A stretch of 64,000 nt of DNA from Nereocystis luetkeana (GCA_031213475.1 JARUPZ010000025.1:2678077-2742076); one strand, 5' to 3'. Positions 18,840 through 29,517 are shown, numbered from the stretch's first letter. Notes: a model not told the origin generated them from the letters alone. Numbers and translations are program-made.

Positions 18840-19140
18840 AGTACCGAGGATGCGCAGAGATTTGGACCAAGGTAGGTGGATGGGTTGGTCGGTGGATGGG
18901 TTAGTCGGGGACGAACATGTATGATACCTGGTACCTGTGCACGGTACAGATTTCCCAAGAGCATCCATCACCAGCAGTTGCAGCAGCTACACAGCAACAG
19001 CGGCAGCAGCAACGGCAGGTGTGACAGCTGGGTGGGCGGGTAGGTGAAGTAGGTGGATTGGTGGGTGGGTGGGTGGGTCTGGGATATGTATGACACCACA
19101 TGTGCAGATTACCCAGCAGCAGGAGCAGCAGCAATATAAT
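18840..19140. repeat. GGTGGGT and CAGCAG low-complexity DNA, duplicated block
   Basis: GTGGATGGGTT / GTGGGTGGGTGGG runs and CAG repeats. The order 'GGGT run, ATGTATGA, AGATTNCCCA, GCAGCAG' occurs twice (18880-19000 and 19050-19135), a local duplication of about 165 bp. Confidence 0.6.
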
Positions 19141-19260
19141 CGGCAAGTGCCTCGTATTTGCTGTATGGCCTGCTGCTGTAGGTACCCCGAGGGTGCGGTA
19201 CGTATGACGGTAAATAAATTACTCCTTACCGTCATACCCTGATCATACCTGGTATCATGT

Positions 19261-19353
19261 ATCCCTTTTTAGGAGTGCAGTTTCGTTCTGAGGACAAACC
19301 ACTTAGAATTTGAATGGTTTGTACCCAAAACGGGATTGCAGTCCTAAAAGTTA
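19261..19353. mobile_element. Family B MITE copy 6
   Basis: ATCCCTTTTTAGGAGTGCAG and GGGATTGCAGTCCTAAAAG are the arms, with a loop ACCACTTAGAATTTGAATGG. It is flanked by TACCTGGTA motifs on both sides. Confidence 0.75.
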
Positions 19354-19469
19354 CATCATACCTGGTATCTGGTACCTGTTGTTGTTGTTCTCACATTAAC
19401 TCACAATTCAATGCAGTCCGTGGTCGCAGGACAGGCTCCAATAACTCTGGAGTGGAAGAAATACCTCAA

Positions 19470-19800
19470 GTAAAAACAGAGGCAAAAAAAACAAAAAACA
19501 GGCATACGCACTCCACCACTGCGGACACCAGGGAAGCAAAAAGGAGACTATTAATAGCAGACAAAAACCTAAAAAACCTAAAAAAAGAAGATGAAGCTAA
19601 GCAAAACAAAAACAAAAACAAAACTAAAACAGACGCAGATAGCAAAACGCGAAAAAAAAAGGCAAGGCAAAACGGACCATACTAACAAAGACACAAAGAG
19701 GTACAAACGGGAATGAAAGAAAAATGAAAACAAAGAAGGGACAAAAAAGCGATAATCACGGGCGGGGTATGATACCAGGTACCAGGTATACCGGTACCTG
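19470..19800. other. No gene seen; A-rich, then TACCAGGTA cluster
   Basis: Lys-rich frames reflect AAAAAC-type composition. At 19772-19815 four TACCAGGTA-like motifs are clustered (ATACCAGGTACCAGGTATAC, then GTACCAGGTACA). Confidence 0.5.
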
Positions 19801-19939
19801 TTGAGTACCAGGTACATAGCTTTCAGCAGCAGCAGCAACAGCTGCAACAGCAGGATATAGAAGGCGCGGCAGCTTCGGCAACAGCGGCGGGTGTCAAGTC
19901 CTCGTTGTGCGCGCCGCTCTCTGGTTCTACGCAGAATAT

Positions 19940-19964
19940 TGTGAGTCTACCGCAGTTGCTCCTG

Positions 19965-20008
<44 letters not shown>

Positions 20009-20030
20009 GCTGCTGCTGCTGCCGTCGGCC
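19940..20030. repeat. CTG trinucleotide repeat
   Basis: About 25 CTG units with a few interruptions (CCG). No splice-bounded exon was recognised around it. Confidence 0.9.
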
Positions 20031-20049
20031 AAGTGGGACACTACTGCTG

Positions 20050-21022
20050 CATACCTGGTACCTAGTATATAGCTGGATGATGTCGGCGGAGTTAGAGGCC
20101 CCTCCACCGACGCGGTAAAGAGGCAGATAGCATTACCAATGAATACTCTACCACTATGGAGGCGTGAATTTTGTGCTTGGCGCCTGAAGCTGACCCTCCG
20201 ACCCGAACCCGAACCCTGAGCCAGTGATGAGTGCTAGGATGCTGTGCTCGGTTGACGTTAGGTCGGTTCGGCCGTGGCTTCGACGCTGTGGTTGGCAAGA
20301 CTCTAGTAATAGGTTGATTCGGCCCGCTCTGGATGCCGTGGCTTGGAAAGACCCTGGGTTGATCGAGCCGCCTGTAGTAACAATATACTTGTAGCCGTTA
20401 GCCAACCAGAGTGCGCAAATGGCTAAGTTACAAAAATAGGAAGATCTACTACTGTATCAGCCGGTGACCACTACTGCCACCACTGCCGCTACTACAGGAT
20501 GGTGACGCCTTTTCGGATCTTTTCAAATTCTGCAAGGTACCTCCGTTTTAGTTTTTTGAGCCCCGCGAGACACCGGCTCCGGCGAAGAAAACCTGGTCCC
20601 CCGCGGCCGCGCGATCGCACTGCGCCCGCCCCGTGCTGCAGACCTCGGTGTCCCCGGCGAAAGAAAGGGTACTAACGCCAAACTCGGCTAGCGGGGAGTG
20701 TAGGAAGGTGCCTCCCCGGGGATGGGTTGCTCGATCCCCGGGATGAGGGAGGATCCCTGGAAAGGTAGAGGTTTCCAATATGTGAGGTGTTTCCCTCCGG
20801 GGGAGGGGGGTGGGGGGGGGGGGGGGGGGTCGTGTCCCCTGTTTTGGTGTTTTCATTTCCTATGATACGTAAGACACATTGTCGGAGGGAAAATATATAA
20901 ACACCTGGCCATGTCTATCACCAATAAATGAATTACCCGGTATTGTACAGTAATTATGCGACTACGGCGGGTAGGGCATCTGTTTGTTCGTCGAGTTCCA
21001 AGTCTGCTCGTTGCTGGCCCAG
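20050..21022. other. No supported gene; G-tract at 20804-20829
   Basis: It holds a GC-rich stretch (20560-20830) ending in a poly-G tract, and otherwise unique DNA. Minus-strand Pro/Thr-rich frames there arise from C runs. Confidence 0.4.
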
Positions 21023-21197
21023 GTGTATTCTCGCTAGCGGCCTCTCGGCGGATGAAAGCCTCGCCGCGCGCTCGATTCTTGAAGAGGAGGACAGCGATCG
21101 AGGAGGCGTTACCCCCCTCGTACTGCTTACCCCGGAGATTGCCGACGAACGGGTCGGAGACGTCCTCACCAACGCCGCAGCGATAAGCTCTAGTCAG
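21023..21197 (+). CDS. Possible exon of an unknown protein
   Basis: GTTGCTGGCCCAG serves as acceptor and AGTCAG|GTCAGT as donor for a 175-nt plus-strand frame. It encodes CILASGLSADESLAARSIL, then EEEDSDRGGVTPLVLLTPE and IADERVGDVLTNAAAISSSQ, which is acidic with a hydrophobic core pattern. The minus strand is also open here but Ser/Arg-rich, so the plus frame is preferred. The family is not recognised and no partner exon is proven; the plus-strand terminal exon at 26831 is one candidate. Confidence 0.35.
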
Positions 21198-21507
21198 GTC
21201 AGTGTGAATCTATATGCATACCTGGTATGATTCAAGGCTCCCCTTCGAGGGGTAGTTGTGGATTTGAAATCCCGAGGGTGTCGTAAATTGAAAGGGGGGG
21301 AGCAGCGTCATCGTCAGGCGTCCCTGTTCACTCCGAGTGCTGCTGCAGCACTGCTGTGTGACACGAGGACGAGGTATGACGACGACGCGTGCTTGATCTT
21401 GAAACTGTACATGGGAGTACAACACGCATACTTGGATGCAGTGTGTATCGAATCCCCTGGCGAGCACTGCACACGCATGCACACGAAAAACTGCTGGTGT
21501 ACCGCTA

Positions 21508-21612
21508 TTACGGGGGAACATAGTTAATAGGACCAAATATTGTTAGTAAAAATGGTGAAATATATAGGTATTTATGTATACCATAGGTCCTATTAACTAT
21601 GGTCCCCCGTAA
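21508..21612 (+). mobile_element. Family A MITE copy 10
   Basis: A clean 105-bp copy, TTACGGGGGAACATAGTTAA to ACTATGGTCCCCCGTAA, flanked by TA on both sides (GCTA...TAGC). The longer palindrome CTATTA...TAATAG includes the TA duplication. Confidence 0.95.
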
Positions 21613-21934
21613 TAGCTGCTGCTGCAGCCGTCGTTGTGCGTACTTACCGTGGCTGCGCGGGTGTTTTTGAAATACCGCGGAGGTGTGGGTTCGTATCGTC
21701 GTCCTGCCCGCTGCGCCGCGTCCAATCCCCTGCACCTTTCTTTAGACTATGTATGTGTTCGTTCCTACCTCCTAGGTCGACAGGAATAACTGTCCACACA
21801 CCCACGCACGCAAGCACGCACGCACAAATGCGCCGTCCGTGACCTTCACAAAAGGAAGAGATTGATGCGCAACCGCTGCTGTTCCGTGGCTTCCTCGTTG
21901 TAGAGAATTCGAGGGGCGGTGTGAGCAGACAAGA

Positions 21935-21935
21935 T

Positions 21936-21968
<33 letters not shown>

Positions 21969-21975
21969 AGCAGCA
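21935..21975. repeat. CAG trinucleotide repeat
   Basis: About 12 CAG units plus CAGCCAG variants. Confidence 0.9.
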
Positions 21976-22029
21976 GAGAAAACCCTTCAAAACTGTGGGG
22001 TTTCCATTTTCCTGCTTGGCTCTAGCAGG

Positions 22030-22210
22030 TCGGATTGCATCCCCGTAGGTATTTGCCAGAATTCGACGCTTTGAACGCCCAGAGCACGCGCCACGGAGCC
22101 CGGCGGGGACACACGGCGTGCGCCGTGGTGCGGTTGGTGTCCATGCGAGCCGCCTGCGTGCTCCGCTGCCGAGGGCGCGCGGAACGATCCTCGGCAGCAA
22201 GAGAAAAGCA
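22030..22210. other. GC-rich island, possible exon, frame unresolved
   Basis: A GC-rich block bounded by AT-richer DNA. On the minus strand one frame reads ARALGVQSVEFWQIPTGMQ and another MDTNRTTAHAVCPRRAP; all are open and no pair of splice sites decides between them. Confidence 0.25.
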
Positions 22211-22241
22211 AAAGTATTCTGGGGGGAAAAAAAATAAGTCA

Positions 22242-22333
22242 ACTTGGTACCACTTTTGTCCCGAAATGTAAGGACCATTTGTATTCAGTTCCCACGTGAA
22301 AACGTTTGTTGCATTTTGGGACAGAGTGGTACG
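22242..22333. mobile_element. Family I (Stowaway-like) MITE copy 4
   Basis: GGTACCACTTTTGTCCCGAA and TTTTGGGACAGAGTGGTAC are near-complete inverted ends 91 bp apart. Confidence 0.7.
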
Positions 22334-22789
22334 TAGTATATATAACGTATTCACGATCTATCTGACTGCCCTCCGCACGATTTTTGTTTCCCACCCCCCC
22401 TGCAATTTCTTTTTTTTTGAAGTCTCGAAAGCGAGACACTACCGTAACCGTTTGATGGTGAATGTGGCGGATGAGATCAAACGGTCGTGTCCCCCGATCC
22501 CGCGATGAGAGCGAGAAAGCATGCACGGGAGCAATAGGAATATATGTCTACACTCTGCAGCTTCGGATTTCGCCCTCCTCGCGAAGAAAAGGGGATATAT
22601 ATATGCGTCCTGCATCCCGCCATGTATTAACCCGAATTCCGCGCGACCGAAGTATGACACACGGCTCACACTGCTGTAGATGAGGTTCGGCGATGTCTTC
22701 GATCTTAGCTACAGCTGATTTTTCTTCATTCGTTTTTCAGATATGAAGTATGCATTCGTTCCTGTACGGAGCACATGTTGGTGCTTTTA

Positions 22790-22888
22790 AATCCCCCTTT
22801 TGAACCGCAGTCCCGTTTTGGGGACTGACTATTTGAAATTTGACTGGTTTGTCCCCGAAACGGGACTGCGGTTCTAAAAGGGTTAAGG
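22790..22888. mobile_element. Family B (piggyBac-like) MITE copy 7
   Basis: TAAATCCCCCTTTTGAACCG and GCGGTTCTAAAAGGGTTAA are the arms. It is a full-length near-palindrome. Confidence 0.85.
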
Positions 22889-22954
22889 GGTATTTACATA
22901 TGCCGACAAAATGGAGAAATCGAAGAAGAAATAAAGATATATATATATATATAT

Positions 22955-24083
22955 ACAAGGCGCTTCGCTCCGCGGGCGGCCTACGCCGCCCGCTCGCTAC
23001 GCTCGCTCAGGAAGGAAAAAAGTACATCAAATTATGCGAAGCGAACAGAGGTCCACGATTGAGTTTAGTTTTTTCAAGGATCGTAATTGCGAACCTTCGA
23101 CTTGATAATGCCAAGAGTCCCGCCGCCACGCTTCAGGAAAAAACAGCTCCGACGTCAGCTTGGATGCCACATATACGCTTCGCGTCGCGGAAGTCGTACG
23201 TACGTACATACCCCAGGTAGGGTACTACTGCTGTCTGTACTTATTTTCTTCTTTCGATATGCTCTATGTCTGTACTGTATGTACGAAGAAAGCGAAAGCA
23301 CAGCACGGCACAGCAGCAAAAACAATGAAATTGAAACCGAAAACTCGGAAAGGAAAAAAAATCCCCGTCCCCTCTCGTGTAATATTTTTCTGCCTGATTG
23401 GAACACCTTACACCCGGTCGAAAAGAAGAAAAGAAAAAAACCGCACAGAAGAGCTTCTCTCTCAGCCTCGTACGCCGCCTGCCCCTCTCGCGACCACCTC
23501 GCTACCGATTCGGTCCGGGTAAAGCTTTTATCACTCTCTGCCACAATCAGCCCCGTCGCCCGCCTCGCGTGAAGCCCGGTGCTCACCGTGGCCGCCGTTC
23601 GCCAGCTCGATAACGTTGGTGTTCAAACTGCACAGCTCCCTCTTTCAACTTCAGCGTGGTCGCAAAAATCAGCACCGCTTGAATATTATCTTGCCCTCCC
23701 GAACGACCTTTATAATCTCGTACATACTCTATCAGCAATCATAAATCGAAGCCAGACAAAGCCCGTTCATGCATCCCTCGTGTCTCGAGGCACACGCGAC
23801 GCCTAGGCACGAAAGCGGCGACCGCGTTCCTTGCAACCCCCCCTCTACCCGCCAGCACCCGCTGATACCCGCGACGGTGCCGGGTCCTCCCGCGATGCCG
23901 TGCTCGGAAAACACGCACGCACACGAAATGAAAGAAGAAAAAAGGAAGGAAGGACCGAGAAAACAAAGAACTGCTGGAAAGGTCTGGCAAGTAATGAAAG
24001 GAGGCGGTTTGGAAGTGGGAGCTCTGAGAGGCCAGGGATGCACCAACCGAGCACGCTCAGGGGTTGTGATCTAAGTATGTAGT
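22955..24083. repeat. 1.13 kb tandem duplication, unit 1
   Basis: It starts ACAAGGCGCTTCGCTCCGCG, with a hairpin-forming GCGGGCGGCCTACGCCGCCC, and ends CTAAGTATGTAGTT. Unit 2 follows directly. The units differ by scattered substitutions and short indels, but a block of about 230 bp (roughly 23610-23840) is identical in both. Confidence 0.95.
23587..23726 (-). CDS. Possible exon inside tandem unit 1 (unknown)
   Basis: A 140-nt minus-strand frame between GCTGATAGAG (acceptor) and GGCCACG|GTGAGC (donor) encodes YVRDYKGRSGGQDNIQAVLI, then FATTLKLKEGAVQFEHQ and ends phase 2. The plus strand is open too (reading SAPLEYYLALPNDLYNLVHT), so the coding strand is unproven. The segment is nearly identical in unit 2, the most conserved part of the duplication. 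Confidence 0.3.
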
Positions 24084-24084
24084 T

Positions 24085-25223
24085 ACAAGGCGCTTCGCTC
24101 CGCGGGCGGCCTACGCCGCCCGCTACGCTCGCCCAGGACGGAAAAAAATACATCAAATTATGCGAACCGAACAGAGGTCCACGATTGAGTTTAGTTTTTT
24201 TAAGGATCGTAATTGCAAACCGGCGACTTGACAATGCCAAGAGTCCCGCCGCCATGCTTCAGGAAAAAACAGCTCCGACGTCAGCTTGGATGCCACATAC
24301 GTATACGCTTCGCGTCGCGGATGTCGTACGTACGTACGTACGTACGTACATACACCCCAGGTAGGGTACTACTGTCTGTACTTATTTTCTTCTTTCGATA
24401 TGCTCTAGGTCTGTACTGTATGTACGAAGAAAGCGCAAAGCACAGCACGGAACAGCAGCAAAAACAATGAAAATGAAACCGAAAACTCGGAAAGGAAAAA
24501 AAATCCCCGTCCCCGCTCGTGTAATATTTTTCTGCCTGATTGGAACACCTTACACCTGGTCGAAAAGAAGGAAATAAACAAATCGCACAGAAGAGCTTCT
24601 CTCTCAGCCTCGTACGCCGCCCGCCCCTCTCGTGACCACCTCGCTACCGATTCGGTCCGGTTAAAGCTTTTATCACTCTCTGCCACAATCAGCCCCGTCG
24701 CCCGCCCCGCGTGAAGCCCGGTGCTCACCGTGGCCGTCGTTCGCCAGCTCGATAACGTTGGTGTTCAAACTGCACAGCTCCCTCTTTCAACTTCAGCGTG
24801 GTCGCAAAAATCAGCACCGCTTGAATATTATCTTGCCCTCCCGAACGACCTTTATAATCTCGTACATACTCTATCAGCAATCATAAATCGAAGCCAGACA
24901 AAGCCCGTTCATGCATCCCTCGTGTCTCGAGGCACACGCGACGCCTAGGCACGAAAGCGGCGACCGCGCTCCTTGCAACCCCCCCTCTACCCGCCAGCAC
25001 CCGCTGGCACCCGCGACGGTGCCGGGTCCTCCCGCGATACCGTGCTCGGAGAACACGCACGCACACGAAACGAAAGAATAAAAAAGGAAGAAATTACCGA
25101 GAAAACAAAGAACTGCTGGAAAGGTCCGGCAAGTAATGAAAGGAGGCGGTTTGGAAGTGGGAGCTCTGAGAGGCCAGGGCACCAACCGAGCACGCTCAGG
25201 GGTTGTGATCTAAGTATGTAGTT
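24085..25223. repeat. 1.13 kb tandem duplication, unit 2
   Basis: A repeat of 22955-24083, with a short deletion in the GC hairpin, expansion of a GTAC tetramer run near 24326-24350, and a 3-bp loss near 25180. It ends CTAAGTATGTAGTT before AT-rich DNA. Confidence 0.95.
24729..24868 (-). CDS. Possible exon inside tandem unit 2 (unknown)
   Basis: The same 140-nt frame and splice-like borders as at 23587-23726, differing near the donor side (GCCGTCG for GCCGCCG on the plus strand). If both were used, the gene would carry a duplicated exon. Confidence 0.3.
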
Positions 25224-25639
25224 CTATATGTAATATATACAGATATATAGATAGATCGATAGATATATATCTCCCTCCCCAAGGCCACCCTGGTGTCGAC
25301 TTGCAGCAGCTCTGGAAGATGGGAATAGGATCTGATGTGCCCGGCGCGTGGTTCGATTTGACGGCTGGCAGGAAGAGGAAGCTACGTCTATGACTTCGCC
25401 CGTGATTCTCATCAGCGGGTTCACCAACACGGAGCTGCGAGGCTTCGCGTCAAGGTGACACGATACTACATTAATAGCCTTTTTTATTATTTTTTTAAAA
25501 AAGTCCGCTATTGTACTCGATACGACAACCTCCGATGTTTGAGTACGGCAATCGATTGGACGATTTTCGATATTTTTATATGGTAATCGATTGGACGATT
25601 CTCGATATTTTGATGAGGTAATGCGATACGATTTGGACA

Positions 25640-25875
25640 TTTGATATATAGAAGCTTTCACCTACACACCCCGTACAGATCACGATCTATTGTAGATAAG
25701 GCAGATATTAGCCTTACCGTTGTGAGTTGTTGAGCAGGTTCTGTGTGTAGTACAGATCCGACCCAAGGGAACATGCCCCAGATCACGCATATGTTTTGGC
25801 GCCCCCACCCGGCGACGTGAGGTAGAGATCATTCAGATCAGGGATGTGTCAGCCCTGAAAGATCTAGATGATCTG
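25640..25875. repeat. Family H GATC-rich repeat, copy 2
   Basis: GTACAGATCACGATCTATTG, TAGTACAGATCCGACCCAAG and GGAACATGCCCCAGATCACG resemble, in inverted order, the copies at 48.3 and 51.5 kb (GGGCATGTTCCCTGGGTTGG). Confidence 0.55.
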
Positions 25876-25964
25876 TAGATTATCTGGAGAGGATCTGTCA
25901 TAGGTGTGAAAGCTTCCGTTCAGTGTGGGCATGAAAACAACTTGAAAACCAAAACACAACAACG

Positions 25965-26310
25965 GAGGGCTAAGCACGTTCGATAAGATATATCGAAAAT
26001 TCGATATTTGATATTTTTGTACCGCTCTGTACCTAAGTATAAGGAAAATCACAGGGATGCCGTTAATGGGTTCACAGGGATGCCGGTGATGGAGGGCTGA
26101 GCACGTTCGATAAGATATCTCGAAAATTCGATCTTTGATATTTATATACCACGCTGTGCCTAAATATAAGGAAAATCACAGCGATGCCAGTGATGGAGGG
26201 CTAAGCACGTTCGCCAGGATATATCCAAATTCGATATTTGATCTTTATATACTACTCTGTACCTAAAAATGGAAACTCGCAGGGATGCCAGTGATGGGAG
26301 GCTAAACGAG
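25965..26310. repeat. ~105-125 bp tandem repeat, three units
   Basis: Units begin GGAGGGCTAAGCACGTTCG, include TATCGAAAATTCGATATTTG and TCTGTACCTAA, and end ATGCC(G/A)GTGAT. The first unit has a 23-bp internal duplication. Confidence 0.9.
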
Positions 26311-26830
26311 CTCGAAAATCTCGCCTCGATTCTACTCCGCCCCATCCAGGCGGGCTCAAGAACGCACGACACGAAACGCGCAGTAATTAAATGCCAGCAC
26401 ATACCCGTTGACAGGGTAAATATACCCGTTGACAGGGTCAGGGTTTTTCTGTGTTATATGTATCCCGTGACACGTTTCTGTGTTTGCAGCTTTCCGTCGT
26501 CAAATGTACCAGTTGGAAAATCATTAGGGTGCAGTGCTTTCCACCAACCCGAAAGCGCTCGAGTCGGAGGTTTCTCCTTAATTCAATTCCAACGCCTTCA
26601 GGCGGAATGAAAATTCAGAATCACGTAACTGTCTTCATAAACCATGTGTATATGCGCAATAATAACAGAATTGTCCCACGCAAGAAAAAAATATATACAC
26701 GCACGCGTTCAATCACTCATTCATTCGCTCATGCATACGGAAACCGACTGCGGAACGTTTTGTCTGGGTTTCCCAAAAAAAAATTATTCTGTATTTTGGC
26801 CGGTTGACAAAAGGTTTCGAAGCGCGACAG
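26311..26830. other. No supported gene
   Basis: Unique DNA between the tandem repeat and a possible terminal exon. Plus-strand frames are open at 26269-26610 and 26451-26807 but have no splice support. Confidence 0.4.
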
Positions 26831-26949
26831 GCGTTCGTGCAGCCTTCGCCAAGGCCGTCCCCAACGCCATGGTGAAGTCGGCTGCGGCCGTGTGTGGAGA
26901 GATAGCCCAGGACCATGCGGACGCCCTCGCGGGAAAGCTGCACGACTGA
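26831..26949 (+). CDS. Possible terminal exon of an unknown protein
   Basis: The acceptor AAGCGCGACAG leads into a 119-nt frame that starts with two bases of a split codon. It encodes VRAAFAKAVPNAMVKSAAAV, then CGEIAQDHADALAGKLHD, and stops at TGA (26947-26949). It is Ala-rich and helical, with a sharp rise in GC against its surroundings. The family is not recognised. Nothing recognised precedes it on this strand except the possible exon at 21023. Confidence 0.35.
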
Positions 26950-27056
26950 GAAACAGCGGCGGGCAGAGAGGGCCGGACACAAAAGCAAGAGCGCAGCCAT
27001 GCAGCACCAGGCAAACGTTCGGCAATATGGGAGGGGGGCCGACCGTAATCAGCCTC

Positions 27057-27155
27057 TACCCTTTGACAAGAACCGCGGTCCCGTTTTGGGGACAAAACTA
27101 CCTAGAAATTGATTGGATTGTCCCCACAATGGGAGTGAGGTGCTAAAAGGATTAA
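27057..27155. mobile_element. Family B MITE copy 8
   Basis: TACCCTTTGACAAGAACCGC and GAGGTGCTAAAAGGATTAA are the arms; the loop is ACTACCTAGAAATTGATTGG. Confidence 0.75.
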
Positions 27156-27159
27156 AGGG

Positions 27160-27720
27160 CTGCCCTCGAGATCGGAGCACTTGCACAGAATTTTACCGCT
27201 CGGGGGTCTCGGGCCTATCCTGTTAGGTTTGCCATTGCGTTCCTCAAGGCGCGGAAGGGCTGTGTGTCTCTTCGGCATGTACAGCTTCTATCTACCGTGA
27301 TGCATATCTGTTATTGAGTTTTTGTTGAACTCGGCCGTCTCAGGAATCGTCCATGGTTTGTTGATCTTGAAAACACACGTCACAGTCAGCAAGGTCGAAC
27401 TTGAATCCCTCATTGTTTTGTCTTGCACTTCGGCTTTCTCCCCGGGCGTTTAGGGTTGTTTATATAAGGCCTATGTTGGCCCTAAAAAATGCTACCTGGT
27501 GAGCGTATTTGGACCATTTTGTTTTGCCGAAGAGACTGGGGCAAGTCGAAATTAGCCGACGCCCCTCCGTGGGTGGCTTTTTCACGGCTGATGTAGTGAG
27601 ACGAATTGAATCGTCGACACTTGCCACTGCTGTCGCCGAGTAGGATCAAGCGGCGGTCGCAGTGGAGTGGTGGTCGGGGTGGTGGGAGGAAGGGTCGGGT
27701 TGTGTGTTCGTGTGGGGGGG
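27160..27720. other. No gene seen
   Basis: Unique DNA with a GGTGGTCGGGGTGGTGGGAG low-complexity end. No supported exon. Confidence 0.4.
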
Positions 27721-27721
27721 G

Positions 27722-27812
27722 AGGGTGTACTCGTTGTCATGCACGGCCGTAGGTGTATGACCATAGTAGATCCTTGCGGGGGGGGGGGGGGGGGGGGGAG
27801 GGGGGGGGGTCA
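27722..27812 (-). mobile_element. Family D 3'-end fragment, copy 4, with poly-G
   Basis: GTGTACTCGTTGTCATGCAC then GGCCGTAGGTGTATGACCAT is the retroposon 3' end, cut off after ATAGTAGATCCTTGC and followed by a long G tract. Confidence 0.7.
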
Positions 27813-28079
27813 CGGAAGGGCTACGTGCTCAAATTGTCTGCCTGTCTTTCAGAGACGTTCTACGGGAGATGTCCACCCCAAAGGTGTCAGTCGGAATTTC
27901 AACGGGGACAGCAAATCACATGAATACGACGGATGCTACACGCATCTCGTACGTGTACGTACGCAATTACGCCCAACACTGCTGTAGAGCACAAGCTACA
28001 TACTCATCCTCCGTCAACTGCCGCCTGCACGGTAAGGATGCCTTAATGGCTCAGAAATCTTCCCCCTCCCCCCAAAATG

Positions 28080-28110
28080 TGATTCCTCTATTATCGTAGA
28101 ACGCCTCAGT
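28080..28110 (-). mobile_element. Family C terminal fragment (weak)
   Basis: CCTCTATTATCGTAGAACGC resembles the family C inverted end (CCTCTATCGTAGAACGC) with a 3-bp insertion. It lies 130 bp before family C copy 3. Confidence 0.4.
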
Positions 28111-28227
28111 CGGTAGAGACAAATGTCAGCGCGCTGCGCGCGTGCCGTATGCTTCGCACTCCGGGCATACGAAAAAAAAACACAACCTGCTCCGGCAGCC
28201 CCTCGGGACTTTTAGGAACAATGTTGA

Positions 28228-28575
28228 CGCGTTCTACGATCGAGGTAACGCATTTAAACTATTTCTTTTTCCTGAATCGCCGGGCTCCCTTACCCAAAAT
28301 CGTCGGAATGCCAATCTTGTTCCGGGAAATAAATGACGTTTTTCTATACTTGGGCCATGTGGATTCATTCATCTGGATGCAATTTGATTTTAACCGAAGG
28401 CAGGTTTCGGGTGAGGTATGAAGCTCCTTAACCCTTTTAGAACCGCAGTCCCGTTCTGGGGACAAACCAGTCGAATTTCAAGTAGTTTTGTCCCCAAACG
28501 GGACTGCGGTTCTAAAAGGGTTAAGTGAGGAGCCTCAGAAAAAATCAGGGTGAACCTCTACCGGAAAACGCCTCT
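28228..28575 (+). mobile_element. Family C element, copy 3 (carries a family B insertion)
   Basis: Starts GACGCGTTCTACGATCGAGG, contains AAAATCGTCGGAATGCCAAT, and ends AGGGTGAACCTCTACCGG. A family B MITE at 28428-28525 splits GAAGCTCC from GTGAGGAGCCTCAG; copy 1 reads GGAGCTCCTGAAGTGAGGAG uninterrupted. Confidence 0.8.
28428..28525. mobile_element. Family B (piggyBac-like) MITE copy 9, nested in family C
   Basis: A clean copy, TTAACCCTTTTAGAACCGCA to CTGCGGTTCTAAAAGGGTTAA. TTAA is present at both ends against a single TGAA in the empty site of family C copy 1, fitting a TTAA target duplication. Confidence 0.95.
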
Positions 28576-29040
28576 GTTCTGCGATAGGGATGGCGCCTTT
28601 TTTTTTCTGAGCTCCCACCATGAGGAGAGCTCTATATCTCACCGCCCGAAACATGACTTCCAACAAGTTTTGGCGCGCAAAAAACCGGCCGATAATTCGT
28701 TGAGCTACAGTACGGTAGCCCTGAGAACAAATACCAGGTATAGTATACGTCAGGAGTACACACACACAAAACCCCCCCCGACAAAACGGAGGCATTCTGG
28801 CCGCCAATTCGGAGTTCAAAGCAACCTATATATATAAATAAACATGGCGGGTTGGGACTGTTTGTCAGAAATGAAAGAAGACATTTTTTTTTTCTTTTCC
28901 TTTCTTTGAAGTTTTGTTTTTGCTTGATTTTAGCATGCCCCCCCCACCGCCCTGTCTGGGACTCGAAACAAAAAACGGCGGGGTACGTTTCGGGATTTTA
29001 TTCTTCGTTCCCCCTTCCTTGTATACGTCGTATAGACATC
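28576..29040. other. No gene seen; one family C-like inner fragment
   Basis: TGAGCTCCCACCATGAGGAG then ATATCTCACCGCCCGAAACA resembles inverted family C interior. The rest is unique. Confidence 0.35.
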
Positions 29041-29089
29041 ACGACTATTAATAACAATATTTGGTCCAATGTAGCCATAGGACGAACTA

Positions 29090-29195
29090 TTACGGGGGGG
29101 GCATAGTTAACAGGACCAAATATTGTTAGTAAAAATGGTTAAACATATAGGTTTTTATGAATAACACAGGTCCTGTTAACAATGGTCCCCCGTAA
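29090..29195 (+). mobile_element. Family A MITE copy 11
   Basis: TTACGGGGGGGGCATAGTTA to AACAATGGTCCCCCGTAA, full length. Confidence 0.9.
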
Positions 29196-29233
29196 TAACA
29201 ATATTTGGTCCAATGTAGCCAAAGGACGGACTA

Positions 29234-29338
29234 TTACGGGGGACCATAGTTAACAGGACCAAATATTGTTAGTCAAAATGGTTAAACATGCAGGTTTTTA
29301 TGTATACCACAGGTCCTGTTAACTATGGTCCCCCGTAC
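29234..29338 (+). mobile_element. Family A MITE copy 12
   Basis: TTACGGGGGACCATAGTTAA to AACTATGGTCCCCCGTA, full length. It is very close to copy 11. Confidence 0.9.
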
Positions 29339-29517
29339 TACATAACCGGTATACTCGTACTGCTGTCATTAGTGGTCGGTGCTAACTTGAGGAGCCCAAC
29401 CGAAGCGAAAGTGTTGCCTCAGAACGCGAAAAAAAAAGTGCAACGGGCCCAATGAATACCGTGGGATGTGCCGATGTCCCTATTAATAGTGTAGCCGATG
29501 CCGCAATCGTCACATTC

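Larger units (their letters stand above)
29043..29338. repeat. ~143-bp tandem duplication containing MITEs A11 and A12
   Basis: The flank TAACAATATTTGGTCCAATG then TAGCCA(T/A)AGGACG precedes both family A copies. The flank itself contains AACAATATTTGGTCC, a piece of the family A interior, suggesting the duplication recombined through an older MITE relic. Confidence 0.85.
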
